From Cercis canadensis (lineage: Eukaryota; Streptophyta; Magnoliopsida; Fabales; Fabaceae): DNA of 64,000 nucleotides. The position numbers and the translations under genes were made by a program. The stretch lies in assembly GCA_003255065.1 (NCBI GenBank), contig QAOA01005801.1, positions 902,367-966,366 of the forward strand, in the 5' to 3' direction. Every line of letters starts with the position of its first letter. Position 1 is the stretch's first letter. Below the pieces are notes generated by a model, which was not told the origin of the DNA, did no database searches, and worked only from the letters and a program-made list of their open reading frames with translations. Below, one piece after another: positions 11,801 to 22,960 of this stretch.

Positions 11801-14235
11801 GAGGAAGAAGTAAATCAACCAAAGTTTCACTGTTAGTTGTTACTTCTGAACTGTGTAGGACACCCATAATACAACATAGTCTCATCCTTGATATGTTGTT
11901 AATGAACTCAGTTCACATTTTCGAAAGCCAGAAGTGGTTAACATACAAGCAGACCAGCTCTTTAGCATAGAATGAACTGTATGAGTTCGTGGGAAGACAA
12001 TTTAAGTCTTAATGCCTGCTACTTAATTGGGTTATGCTCTCTCTCTTTTTCTTTGCTTCACCCTTTTTTCTCTTTGCTGAGTGCATAGTTGGTCATGCTC
12101 AGCTCTAGAGATAAGTGACTTCCATATCCCTTTTGAACATATCATGAACTGAAATCGTTAAATATTTGTAGTTGTTTGGCTTTACAAGATTGGATCCATA
12201 CTGGAAATCTCAATTTAAGATAATTGAGCAACCTTTTATTTTATATATTTATTTTTTCCTGGTTGTTTAATCACTTTCAAAATTTGTTATAAGCTATAGT
12301 TTTTGCTTTGCTACAGGTGGATGCTGCACTGATAGCAACTGGAAGGGCTCCATTCACACAAGGTCTTGGCTTGGAGAATGTATGTTTTCCAACGCAAATG
12401 TGTTTGAGATGTAAGGTTTTCCCACAAGGAAATTATATATTTTGCTGATTTTCTTCCTGCAGATTGATGTTGTAACACAGCGTGGTTTTGTTCCTGTGGA
12501 TGAGCGAATGCGAGTAATTGATGCAAAGGGCAATCTGGTTTGTATTGAAGTTTCTAGTGCATTAATTATCCTTCTTTGGCTGTGACCTATTGTTACTGAG
12601 GCAGAATGTGGAATGATAGGTCCCCCATTTATATTGTATTGGTGATGCAAATGGCAAGATGATGCTTGCTCATACTGCCAGTGCACAAGGAATTTCAGGT
12701 AAGTGGTAACCAAAGTATTTTGCTGCCAACATTTGAGTCTTCTGCTTCAATTTCATGTATTCAAAAAAGAGTTGTATAACAGTGGTTGAACAAGTCACTG
12801 GAAGAGATCATGTGCTCAATCATTTAAGTATCCCAGCTGCTTGCTTCACTCATCCTGAAATCAGCATGGTTGGATTGACAGAGGTATACAGGGATCTTTT
12901 TATGTTTGATATGTTAGTCTCCACCATTAACATGATATTCACTGAGTTCTCTTTCTTATCTGCAGTTAAATGTCCCCCCAAAACATCCCTCCTCCCTTCC
13001 CCCACCCTCCTGCCCCTTTCTTCCCTATGTCAGTTGCTATTAAATCTCTGCACCTATTTTAGTCAAATGAACTTACGATCAACATATAAAATTTGCAGCC
13101 TCAAGCAAGGGAGAAGGGTGAAAAAGAGGGTTTTGAAGTACTTGTTGCCAAAACAAGTTTTAAAGCTAACACAAAGGCTCTAGCAGAAAACGAAGGGGAG
13201 GGACTTGCCAAGGTATATTGTGTATCCTTCTCCTATAATGCTATTCCTGTACAGAAGTTTATGTAAATGTACTGCTCATGAGCTCTCTACCAAAAGAGAT
13301 ACTTGGGCAAAAAGTTATTTATTACTGAGAATAGGGAGTCCTGGTTAATTTGTTCGACTCCCTTATCCTTTTTCTCTAGATGCATTTATTACTGTGTTCT
13401 CACCAGCTTCATGGTGTGCTGACTGCCTGTATTCTGTTTTAATGCAGTTGATATACAGGCCTGACAATGGAGAAATATTAGGAGTTCATATTTTTGGATT
13501 GCATGCCGCAGATCTTATCCATGAAGCATCCAATGCAATTGCATTAGGGACACGTATTCAGGTAAAGTTTCCAATCATAACTGCTGTTTATGTGCACCTG
13601 GCATTTTGGTTATTAACAGCCACATGAATTACATTGACAAATAGGTTCTAAATGTTCATAGTTGTTGATTAGTATTCTTGTTTGTTAATAGCCACAACAG
13701 AGTGTTCTTGCCTATTAGATTAGTTTCATCATTTTGCGGTACAATGCAGGACATAAAATTTGCAGTTCATGCACATCCAACATTGTCTGAGGTGCTTGAT
13801 GAGCTATTTAAATCGGCAAAGGTGAGCTTTCCATAATCCACTTCCAACATCATACTGAGCAATAGCTGTTCTAGGCTTATTTTTTTTTTTCTTCCCCTAT
13901 AGAGGGTATGACAACGAGAAAATACACTTTGACTAATTCATGGTTGTTGAGCAAACCAAACAACCTGCTTCACCCTCAATTTGTCTTTTTGATTTGAATT
14001 TCCTAACAGGCAATTCAGGGGGAAAGGGGGATATAAGATTAAAAGTTCACCAATATATGGAGGAAAAGAAAATTTGAAATGCAAGCACAAGCACAGAGAC
14101 ATTTGTACACTCACACACACGCACAGCTATCTATTATGCCCAGGGCATTAATAAACTGCTGACTGCCCTCTTCAATTACTGAGGCAGGTTAAAGCACAAT
14201 CTTCTAGCCCAGTAAGTGAACCAGTTGCAATCTAA
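8869..14235 (+). CDS. LPD1: Dihydrolipoyl dehydrogenase, plastidial (E3 of plastid pyruvate dehydrogenase)
   Basis: Fifteen coding exons: 8869-9195, 10008-10154, 10285-10419, 10596-10704, 11078-11202, 11380-11505, 11588-11668, 12317-12379, 12463-12537, 12620-12698, 12783-12883, 13099-13212, 13448-13561, 13750-13821, 14188-14235. They join in frame to 571 aa, the usual length for the plastid form. Residues 1 to about 80 form a Ser-rich transit peptide. The FAD motif [10 protein letters not shown] starts at residue 94, the redox disulfide is CVNRGC (C125/C130), an NAD-binding GSGYIGLEF follows in exon 5, and the catalytic His-Glu pair lies in HAHPTLSE (H541, E546). The enzyme reoxidises dihydrolipoamide in the plastid pyruvate dehydrogenase complex that supplies acetyl-CoA for fatty acids. 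I chose [10 protein letters not shown] because plant orthologues start there; an in-frame ATG at 8773 would add 32 residues. All catalytic residues are present. Confidence 0.97.
9647..9989. repeat. Duplicated copies flanking single N in LPD intron 1
   Basis: Two 171-bp copies, 9647-9817 and 9819-9989, abut the single N at 9818. They differ at only a few positions (for example TTTTCATT versus TTTGCATT). This is the same end-to-N geometry as at 2125, so it is probably an unmerged contig overlap and not a biological tandem repeat. Confidence 0.8.
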
Positions 14236-14596
14236 TCTTCGCAACTCAGTATAAATTTTTGGAGAAATTTGCTTTGTACTAGGGAGGTCCAAGATATTAC
14301 ACATCTTCAGGCGGAAGACATGAGCAGATTCACAACCCTGTAAAAGAAGGGAATCATATGAGGGAGTCCGCTAATGACCTGAGAATGGATGGGCACCAAA
14401 TATTACATGTACTGATATCTTTTTTTCTTGGTTTTGTTAGTGCCTGTCAAAGATGGTTATGTTCCATTATTATTACGTTTTAGAAACTAGTTTTCTTCTC
14501 CAAGTTATGGTCAGCGTTGCTTCTTCACATGAGCGGCCCTTCAGAGTGCCCTATTTTTCAGAGTGCTTGAGTTGTGAACCCAATCCATGTACTCTA

Positions 14597-14602
14597 AATA
14601 AA
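14597..14602 (+). terminator. Poly(A) signal AATAAA of LPD
   Basis: A canonical AATAAA lies about 360 bp after the LPD stop codon, a plausible 3' UTR length. Several other AT-rich near-upstream elements could also be used. Confidence 0.45.
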
Positions 14603-14639
14603 TTTTCGCTTTCAAAATTTCTATGAAATTAACCGTGCG

Positions 14640-16260
14640 ACACCCTCTCTACACTAGATAACGCTTAAAAATGTAAGTTCATATTGGCACGGGCGTTTAT
14701 TAATTGACATCAATCTTTCAAACATGTCATGCACAAGTTCGAAATTTTTTCATCTTTTATAAGCAAGGTTTTATTTAGACATCAATAATAACGGTTGGTG
14801 CTATTTTGTTCGGTAGGTATAATGATATAGAATAAGAAGTTGCTCTCTTTAATCGTACACTTCAATTTTGATGACAAAAGAATACGAAGCCAGTAAAAGC
14901 ACTAATATCAATAATTAATCATTCAGTGCTTCATAATTTATAACTCCAAATTCGGGGTCGTAATAAGTTCATGTAATTTTTAACGACCTTTCAAACCAAT
15001 TGTTTTTACATCTAACAAAGTCACAAGTCCTAACTGATGGCACGTGAATACCGAACAATGTATTTGGTATGCTGATATTTGTCAAAAAATTCTAAGAATT
15101 TTATATGTATCATAACAATCAAAAAAATTATTCAAAATACACATTGCATACATAGGTGAAAATTTTCTATTCCAAGACAGCAAAACCTTGTAGCTTCTAA
15201 GGAAATACCTTCCCTCGCGTGTTTAAATATTCAGTTGAAAACTGAAACACGTAATTTCACTAAATTTCAGAACCGTATACTTGCAGCAGAATTCCTATAT
15301 ATATTGCATTACAATGAAGCTAGCATTCAAATCGCGGTACCTAATACAAATATAAGCATATCAAACACCTGGAGTGTTCCTTTTTAAGTATTTCAGAAAT
15401 CTGCTACATCAATCAAACATCATGAATCAAGAAAACCCAATCGCCCAAAGCAAAGAGAACACAACAGTGATCCTTGAAACTCAAGCTCCCATCATCATAA
15501 AAAGAGTCTAACAAAGGACTCAACAGCTAAAACCCACAGTTAGGAATACTACACGTAACACATATGAACTTTCTCAGAAAGAAAAGTTTCTTTAGAATGA
15601 AAATGAGATGGGAAAAAGAGGTGGTTACCATATTTTCGTCTGAATCATTATGTAATAACATAAGGAAAATTGGGGATAATTTAGAAAGGCTTCATCCTCT
15701 TCTTTTGAAGGATACTCCCCTACCATAGTTAGAATAAACAAACAACCTAGGAAGTTAATATTGAAAACAACTAAACATCTACATTTCTCTCCCTAATCCA
15801 TCTTACCATCACTCTTTATTTTGATCATATAAATCAAAACCTTTGGATACATTCTGTGATACAAATTTAGCCATCTAACTATCCAGAGATACACTAAACA
15901 TTATGCTCCTCCTGAATAGTGAATGCACTCTAAAACATCATGAAGGACACATAATTTAGATTCCATCCACAATAATAAGAAACTTCACAGTATAAAATAA
16001 AGTGAAAATGACAAATTTAGCTCACTGGCAGTAAAATTGCGATTTTAACTTGAAAATAAACCAAGCCGACAACGAAGCAAAAGTACCTCAATATATTAGG
16101 AACAAGATTTTAAGGGTCTAAAACAAAAATCAGTGATAACATTAAAAGAGTACTGCCCTTGCTCAAAATTGATTGAAACAGAGAATTCCGAAAGAAACCA
16201 TTGAAATCACTATACTACTGAAGATAAATTTAACATAAAAAGAGACCTTCAAAACATATA
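14640..16260. other. Intergenic between LPD and eL29 3' ends
   Basis: LPD and the eL29 gene converge here. The stretch is AT-rich without a recognisable reading frame or transposon ends. The right part, nearest 16306, presumably includes the eL29 3' UTR. Confidence 0.55.
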
Positions 16261-16305
16261 GTGCTTCAATCAAAGCTAAGCTAAGCTCCATTTGAGAGTG
16301 CCACT

Positions 16306-16578
16306 TTACTCTTCCTCCGTGGCTGTTTCACCACTCTTGATGTTGTGCTTCCTAGCGTACCTCTGGTTCCTCAGAAACTTGGGATCCATCTACAAGAAAT
16401 TCCAATAACAAACTTACACACCAATAACCAAAAAAAAAAAAAATCACCAATAAAATTGATAAAAATAGATTAATACCCCTTTGGTGGAAGTGTGGCGGTG
16501 CTTCCTAGGCTTCTTGATGCCATTCTTGTGGGCCTTGTAGGACTGATTGTGAGCTGTGTGGTTCTTCGACTTGGCCAT
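16306..16578 (-). CDS. RPL29: 60S ribosomal protein L29 (eL29)
   Basis: Two coding exons on the minus strand, 16578-16477 (34 aa) and 16389-16306 (27 aa plus stop TAA), join in phase 0 to a 61-residue, very basic protein, the usual plant length. The start is [20 protein letters not shown], followed by the family hallmark [20 protein letters not shown] across the junction, and it ends SGETATEEE. eL29 sits on the large ribosomal subunit. A 5' UTR intron is likely at 16713-16581 (CCAGG|GTTCG donor, TTACAG acceptor just before AGATGG). Upstream, a telo-box and two TGGGCC site II elements fit the usual promoter of plant ribosomal-protein genes. Confidence 0.96.
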
Positions 16579-16747
16579 CTCTGTAATCAACGCACACAAA
16601 ATATTCAATCAAGCAACGAAAAAGGCTCAAAGTGGTAAAATTAAGTGAATAAATAGGGAAAAAGAAAATACTCGATCGGAAACAAGAGTATGAGGGAAAG
16701 TGAATAGACGAACCCTGGAGCAAAGAGAAACTTAACCACGACTCGGC

Positions 16748-16755
16748 TAGGGTTT
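16748..16755 (-). promoter_or_regulatory. Telo-box upstream of RPL29
   Basis: AAACCCTA on the minus strand lies about 170 bp before the RPL29 start codon, close to the inferred first exon. Telo-boxes of this sequence are typical near the start of plant ribosomal-protein genes and act with site II elements. Confidence 0.6.
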
Positions 16756-16942
16756 TCTGCGCAGCTGGAGGTTGGAGACGACGCAGACGGGCTATTTTAT
16801 ATGACCTTGTGATGATGCCCTAGCGCTAGCGAAAGCTAATTGACAATAATGCCCTTTATGCCTGTTAGTTTGGGGACTCGGTCTGGGTTTGGTATTGGAT
16901 TCGGGTGATAGGTAGGCCTGCATTCAAACCAGGAACCCAATA

Positions 16943-16961
16943 GGCCCAGAAGTTAGGCCCA
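16943..16961 (-). promoter_or_regulatory. Two site II (TGGGCC) elements upstream of RPL29
   Basis: TGGGCC occurs twice on the minus strand, at 16943-16948 and 16956-16961, 13 bp apart and about 370 bp upstream of the RPL29 ATG. Paired site II elements bind TCP factors and, with a telo-box, drive expression in dividing cells. Confidence 0.6.
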
Positions 16962-17058
16962 AAAATTAAATTAAAGCCGGAGTAAAAATAGGGAAAGTGA
17001 GAAAAGGTTTTGGGAAAATATATTATAGGCTTTTTTTTCCGTCCATACATACATAAAA

Positions 17059-17680
17059 GAGAAAATTATTATTTAGTTTTAAGAGTTTGAAGAAAAGGCT
17101 ACTTAGTTTTAAAAATGGAAGACTTTTAATTTGATTTATTTTATACTATATGAAATGTTTAAAATATCTTTTTATACTATGTGATTATTCTATTAAAGTT
17201 TAATTATGCTTTAAGTCCTTAAAATTTTAGCAAAAATTTAAGTAGGTCCCTATAATTTAATTCTATTTAAATGTGTAATCATACTTTCAATTTATTATAA
17301 TCAAGTCCATGCCATTAATTTTAGTTATAACACCATTTAATTGAGACTAAAGAAAGTGATTTGATTATATCAAATTAAAAGTATATGAACCCATTTAGAA
17401 ATAATTAAATTATAAGGACCTACTTGAATTTTCATTAAAACCATATGGACGCATAACATAATTAAACCTTCTATTAACATATGTAATTATTATTTGGTAC
17501 TATGTAGTTATCATGTTCAAAAATAAAATTAAATAACTATATAAACAAAATAATCACAAAATATCAATTGGTATTTTAAATATTTCATATGGTATGAAAG
17601 GAAACAAGTTAGAATTCGTCCATGTTTTAAAACTAAATAGTCTTTTCCTCAAACTTTTAGAACCAAACAATAATTTTATC
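17059..17680. mobile_element. Outer Mutator-type MITE (622 bp including nested insertion)
   Basis: The left end GAGAAAATTATTATTTAG and the inverted right end GATAAAATTATTGTTTGG form a long TIR; similarity continues inward for about 60 bp (TTTTAAG, AGTTTGA, GAAAAG, TATTTAGTTTTAAAA). Flanks TACATAAAA (17050-17058) and TATATAAAA (17681-17689) match 8 of 9, as expected for a 9-bp Mutator-like target duplication. There is no coding capacity. A second MITE is inserted in the middle; without it the element is about 341 bp. Confidence 0.75.
17197..17468. mobile_element. Nested Mutator-type foldback MITE (272 bp)
   Basis: A perfect 9-bp direct repeat TTCTATTAA flanks it (17188-17196 and 17469-17477). 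The ends are inverted repeats (AGTTTAATTATG on the left, GGTTTAATTATG reading in from the right) and the arms remain complementary for most of the length, including AAGTAGGTCC. It interrupts the outer element, so it is the younger insertion. Confidence 0.8.
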
Positions 17681-17904
17681 TATATAAAATAACACATTTA
17701 ATGATATAAAGTTGGAAGTTGAAAGTCCTAGACAAATGCATGTAAAATATGAAGAAGGCCTAATATTTTGACATTTGGTATCAATTATGAAATCTTTTGT
17801 TTTTTTTTTTTTTTTTTTTTTGCTAGGTTCATTTGATTTTTGGTACATTAAATAAAAATATCAATAATCACTTGTATGTTTATAAATAGAAAAGGAGTTT
17901 TTTT

Positions 17905-17990
17905 TTTTTTGCTACAATTTTAAATTCGAACATAAAACTTACAAGTTTTAAAAATAATTTTAATATTACTCAGCTACAAGCCGTTTGATA
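17905..17990 (-). mobile_element. SINE-like remnant
   Basis: Read on the minus strand, a tRNA-like head (TTGTAGCTGAGTAATA) is followed by a box-B-like TGTTCGAATTT and then an A-rich tail. It resembles the copy at 62.1-62.2 kb over the same parts, so the two may belong to one family. Confidence 0.4.
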
Positions 17991-18663
17991 ATAAAAAATA
18001 AGTGTAAATGTGCAAATCAATTAGCCAAATTTATAGACCCTAAGTAATTTTCTAATGGATTGACTAATCTTATACCGACTTTCAAAGTTAAGGATAGTCT
18101 AATGGAAGTTTGAAGACTTATAACATCTTATCAATTATAAATTAGATATTTGTATCATTACCCAACACGTAGTGGATGATTAGGTCTGCTTAATTTGATT
18201 TTAGTAAAGAAGTCCAAGTTAAAACATAGATGAAAGAAACATATACCATATTAAAAAAATTTATGCATCTCCTCTAAAAAATTTGAGATGCCAAATTATA
18301 ATTCATATTTACTTATATTCTTAACTAAAAAATCAATATTTATATAAAAAATATTAAAAATTGAGGTAATGATTAAAAATTAATTTTTTGATATGTTTTT
18401 AGTATGTGCTTCATTTTTTTTTTAAATAGAAGTCATGGTAATTTTTATCTTCATTATAATTTTTTTAATGAGGAAAAAAGTAAATAATTATATTTAATGT
18501 AAAATAATGGAAAATAGGATCAAAATCACAAAGCTAGCTAATAGGGGTGTAATCGATCCAAATCGGGGCTGGATTAGCCAAAAGAAAGTCGGTTCGATTT
18601 TTTAGAATTTTTTCAGCAAAATTGAGTCAAACCGAACTGGTTCGGTTAGGTCGATTTTCTCTG

Positions 18664-20139
18664 TTTTCTCGATTTCAGGCTTAGACATGAGTAATTAATC
18701 TAAGCACAAAAAGCTTCAACAGGAGCACAAAGAAATAAGCAGCTTGGTTCGAAAACAAGATTACTGAGCAACAGAGAAGAAATTAAAATCCACAGAAGCG
18801 GAAGCAAAATTGCATTTATAAAGACAAATTCTAACTAGAACACAACCACACAACTTCCCGTATTGAAACTTTTTTTTTTTCCATCTCGAGATATAAGCAT
18901 GGTTCCTTGCTACAGCTGACAAAGTTCTTGTGCATACTCAAATCCAGCTACCTATACCCCTTCAAAAGTTCTAGAGTACAAAAAAGAAGTATAATTTTGT
19001 TTCTAAGGAGAATACATGGAAACAGGCCAGAGCAGAATTTTCGAGTTTCCTAAATTATCTCAGTAATTAACCAAATCTATAAATAGTCAACAGAAAGAGA
19101 TAACAGAAACAAAAGCAATTTCACATACCTCTTTTAAGAACTTTGCGTAGTTGCTTAGAAGAAGCGGATTCCCAGGATTGGCTTCGATCATTTGCTGGTA
19201 ATACGAACGAGAATGTTCATCCTCTCTTAAAGTCCTTTATGGATTTCGAGTCCGGAATAGAGTTGTGGCTTAGATCCCCTGATCAAGTAATGGGGTTTGT
19301 TTTTCTCTCGTTCAGGTTGATGGCCCAGGTTCAATTCAAGCTGCTGCGAAAGAATTCGTCAAAGGGTGGAACGAGCTTACCTTTTAGAGTAAGGGGAANA
19401 TTTTCTCGATTTCCAGGCTTAGACATGAGTAATTAATCTAAGCACAAAAAGCTCCAACAGGAGCACAAAGAAATAAGCAGCTTGGTTCGAAAACAAGACT
19501 ACTGAGCAACAGAGAAGAAATTAAAATCCACAGAAGCGGATGCAAAATTGCATTTATAAAGACAAATTCTAACTAGAACACAGCCACACAACTTCCCGTA
19601 TTGCAACTTTTTTTTTTTTTTCCATCTCGAGATATAAGCATGGTTCCTTGCTACAGCTGACAAAGTTCTTGTGCATACTCAAATCCAGCTACCTATACCC
19701 TTTCAAAAGTTCTAGAGTACAAAAAAGAAGTATAATTTTGTTTCTAAGGAGAATACATGGAAACAGGCCAGAGCAGAATTTTCGAGTTTCCTAAATTATC
19801 TCAGTAATTAACCAAATCTATAAATAGTCAACAGAAAGAGATGACAGAAACAAAAGCAATTTCACATACCTCTTTTAAGAACTTTGCGTAGTTGCTTAGA
19901 AGAAGCGGATTCCCAGGATTGGCTTCGATCATTTGCTGGTAATACGAACGAGAATGTTCATCCTCTCTTAAAGTCCTTTATGGATTTCGAGTCCGGAATA
20001 GAGTTGTGGCTTAGATCCCCTGATCAAGTAATGGGGTTTGTTTTTCTCTCGTTCAGGTTGATGGCCCAGGTTCAATTCAAGCTGCTGCGAAAGAATTCGT
20101 CAAAGGGTGGAACGAGCTTACCTTTTAGAGTAAGGGGAA
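18664..20139. repeat. Duplicated copies flanking single N inside the hAT-like element
   Basis: Copy 1 (about 18664-19398) and copy 2 (19400-20139) are nearly identical and meet at the N at 19399. Both contain the same piece of the TPR fragment, the same splice-like boundary and the same homopolymer runs with slightly different lengths. An unmerged contig overlap explains this best. Confidence 0.8.
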
Positions 20140-20366
20140 AGGGCTTTACCGAGCCTCCAATCTTTGATCCACTTAAGCTCATCTCCGTTGTCCGTGCTAT
20201 CATTACCATGATTCGAATCCCAGAACCTCGAACGTTCATCATCTCCATTGTCCGACCTACCACCTCCACCGCCATCGCCAATCTCACCCCCAACTAAGAC
20301 ACTCACCAATCCTTCTTCATTCACACCAGCCTCACACTCTTCATCCAACTCAAAGAACGTAAACAA
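19128..20366 (-). pseudogene. Captured fragment of a TPR-like superfamily protein gene
   Basis: On the minus strand, 20366-20190 reads FFELDEECEAGVNEEGLVS, a Gly-rich stretch, then FWDSNHGNDSTD. Farther along, about 19950-19875 (and its duplicate at 19210-19130) reads YYQQMIEANPGNPLLL then SNYAKFLKE followed by a GT donor. In plant TPR-like proteins of the At1g80130/At5g20190 type these two blocks are adjacent (NHGNDSTD directly before the YYQ-MIEANPGN block), as I recall the family. Here about 240 bp with stops separate them, and the start codon and remaining TPR repeats are missing. So this is a broken fragment, probably carried by the hAT-like element. The family identity is from memory and needs a search. 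Confidence 0.6.
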
Positions 20367-20977
20367 GCCACCGAGACCGAGAGTAAAGGAAGTCCAGGAG
20401 AACGAGAGGGAGAGTTAAGGATTTCTGATTTTGAGAGGGAGACGTCGAGAGAATTAGAGAAGAAAGAGGAAGGGACACTTAGAATTCATCAAAACGACAT
20501 AGTTTTGCTATTTTCGGTTCAGTTCGGTTTACATTCGGCTTTTCTTCACTGAAACCGAAAACCGAACCAGTCATCTCGGCTTTTTAGAAAATCAAACAAA
20601 AAACCGGACAAACTCTCTCGGTTTGACTCGATTTGCCCCCGATCCGGTTCGGTTCGATCGATTTGGCCGGTTTTCCGGTTTTACCTTACACCCCTACAAG
20701 CTACCCACGAGCTTTGACTAGCACATCGGTCCGTGTCCTGTTGGGAAAAACGGAACTCCTATGTTCGTTCCCACCACATCCATTTGCAAACGCTGAATTT
20801 GCTGCTATATGCCAAAAAGGACAGGCACATGATCTAGGTAGGATCTCGGTGGGATCTGGGTTCCTTCTCATTCCTCGCCCATCGATCTGGAACTTTTTCC
20901 CTCAGATTCAAACATATTCTTCCCTTTTCTTTCGAGTTTCCGTTTGGATCTGAACGAATAAATCTCAGCAGGAAAAG

Positions 20978-22960
20978 ATGTTCCTCTTCGATTGGTTCTA
21001 TGGCATTTTAGCTTCTCTGGGTCTTTGGCAAAAGGAAGCTAAGATTCTTTTCTTGGGTCTGGACAATGCCGGAAAGACCACCCTCCTTCACATGCTGAAA
21101 GATGAGGTTGGTGTACCTCTATTGGAATCCATCATTTTCATTTTTATATATGTTTGTTCTGAGTTGAAATTGAGATTTTCATTCCATTTGCAGAGATTAG
21201 TTCAGCACCAGCCAACACAGCACCCCACTTCAGAGGAATTGAGCATTGGGAAGATCAAGTTTAAGGCTTTTGATTTGGGTGGCCATCAAGTCGCTCGCAG
21301 AGTCTGGAAAGACTATTATGCTAAGGTGATTCTCAATATTTTTGAATCTCCTGATCTTTCGGTTATTGGTTTCTGATTTCTTAGCAGTTTCTTTAACTTC
21401 AATGGTTTATTCCAATAATCAACTTAATGTGATATATAGTTTCTGAAAAGTGGGATTGCTTGGGGATTGTTTCTATGATAGGTCCACTTGGTTATCAATC
21501 ACTTTGTGATTAAGTACATGCTTTTCAAATGGTTTTTCTTAGTGATTTAGTGCAGATTTACTTTAATTTGGATGGGATTGGACATTGTTCTCCTTAGGAG
21601 AACATTCTTGGCCTTTGAAACGTGTTTCTTTCATTGATAAGGTTATGATGTAACTAAGATATTGCAAACTATAAGATTTTTATTCTCATAGGCAGCTCTA
21701 TCTCTCAACTTCATTGGGCATCATCAGAATGTCATTTCTAAATAATGATCCCGTATATTCTTTTGTATTGATCGGCTATGATTATGACCTCTAGTATAAC
21801 TATTTATTGGAGCATCCTCATTTTATGGTTGCCTTGTTCATTATTGTTTACTTAAAATTTGAAGGGTCAGCTTTATGTATGAGCTGGATACACTCTTGCC
21901 TTTTTCCTTTGCTCATCTTCTGTTGATCAGTAGTTGTTTTAAAAATATTTGAATTTTCTAAACATGTACAAGTTCACTTGATTCGTTCTTCTTGTCTATA
22001 TGTATTTTGTAACCCAACTGAGCACTGGGTTGATTTTGTGGCCACTGATTCAGCATGTTATGCCTTCATAATCCCAGATAAAGCTCCTTGTATTTATCTG
22101 ATTCATGGGAGGCAAACATTGATAGTGAAAGTTTCGCTGATAGCACCCCTTTTAACCTTGCAGGGTGTGTTTTACTAGTGGCTTCCCAAAAAGTCCTATA
22201 TTTTTTCCCTGATGAATTAGAAAGAAAATAACGCATGTCAAGCAGTTGGGGGAGGAGCAAAGAATAGATGCATAACTATGTTAATGATTAGGCTTTTTGA
22301 GATCTATATTTCTTATTGAAGCATTAAAGAAACAGGAGTAGTAAGTAGTTGATGTATTCTTTCACCTCATGCTAGGAGAGATATCCATTAACAATAGGTC
22401 AAAGTTAATTTTGTAGTTATTGATTAATATTTTGATTCAACACTCACCAAGTCCTGTAAAGATTTGGTTTTGCTAATTTTTCTTTGTTCTTGACTGATGT
22501 GATTTGTATCCCAAAATAATATTTTAACCTGTTCAGGGTCGATTGTTGCTTTATCAACTCCTTCTGAATTGATTCCAGTGCTGCGTAGAATTTTTCTTGA
22601 TATTGCTCATGATTTCACACTTAAAGTTACTGATTTCAGGTAGATGCTGTTGTTTACCTGGTTGATGCCTATGATAAGGAGAGGTTTGCTGAATCAAAGA
22701 AGGAGCTTGATGCCCTGCTTTCAGATGAATCCTTGGCAGCTGTTCCATTTCTTGTGCTAGGAAATAAGATTGACATCCCTTATGCAGCTTCAGAAGATGA
22801 ACTACGGTATCATCTAGGGCTCACCAATTTCACCACAGGCAAGGGAAAGGTCAATCTTACAGAGTCCAATCTTCGGCCTCTTGAAGTGTTCATGTGCAGC
22901 ATTGTCCGCAAGATGGGATATGGAGATGGCTTCAAGTGGCTCTCCCAATATATCAAGTAG
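20978..22960 (+). CDS. SAR1A: Small GTPase SAR1 (COPII coat), copy A
   Basis: Three coding exons, 20978-21106, 21194-21325 and 22640-22960, join to 193 aa, the standard SAR1 length. The N-terminal amphipathic segment [17 protein letters not shown] is the membrane-inserting helix; the P-loop is GLDNAGKT (27-34), switch II is DLGGH (70-74) and the base-recognition motif is NKID (129-132). In the family SAR1-GTP recruits Sec23/24 to ER exit sites and starts COPII vesicle budding. The gene is followed head-to-tail by a second copy with identical intron positions and about 90 % protein identity (19 differences by my count). A transposon ends only 281 bp before the start codon, so its promoter is either short or partly transposon-derived. 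A poly(A) signal is at 23190. Copy letters A and B are mine and do not assert orthology to named Arabidopsis genes. Confidence 0.96.

Larger units (their letters stand above)
18542..20696. mobile_element. hAT-like TIR element carrying a TPR-protein gene fragment
   Basis: Both ends read TAGGGGTGTAA inward (18542 on the plus strand, 20696 on the minus strand). Flanking octamers CTAGCTAA (18534-18541) and CAAGCTAC (20697-20704) match at 6 of 8 positions, and the left octamer fits the nTnnnnAn preference of hAT target sites. Sub-terminal regions are rich in GGTTCGGTT motifs on both sides. No transposase is seen. Inside lies a fragment of a plant TPR-like gene on the minus strand. The apparent length includes a false 740-bp duplication around the N at 19399, so the true size is about 1.4 kb. 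Confidence 0.7.
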
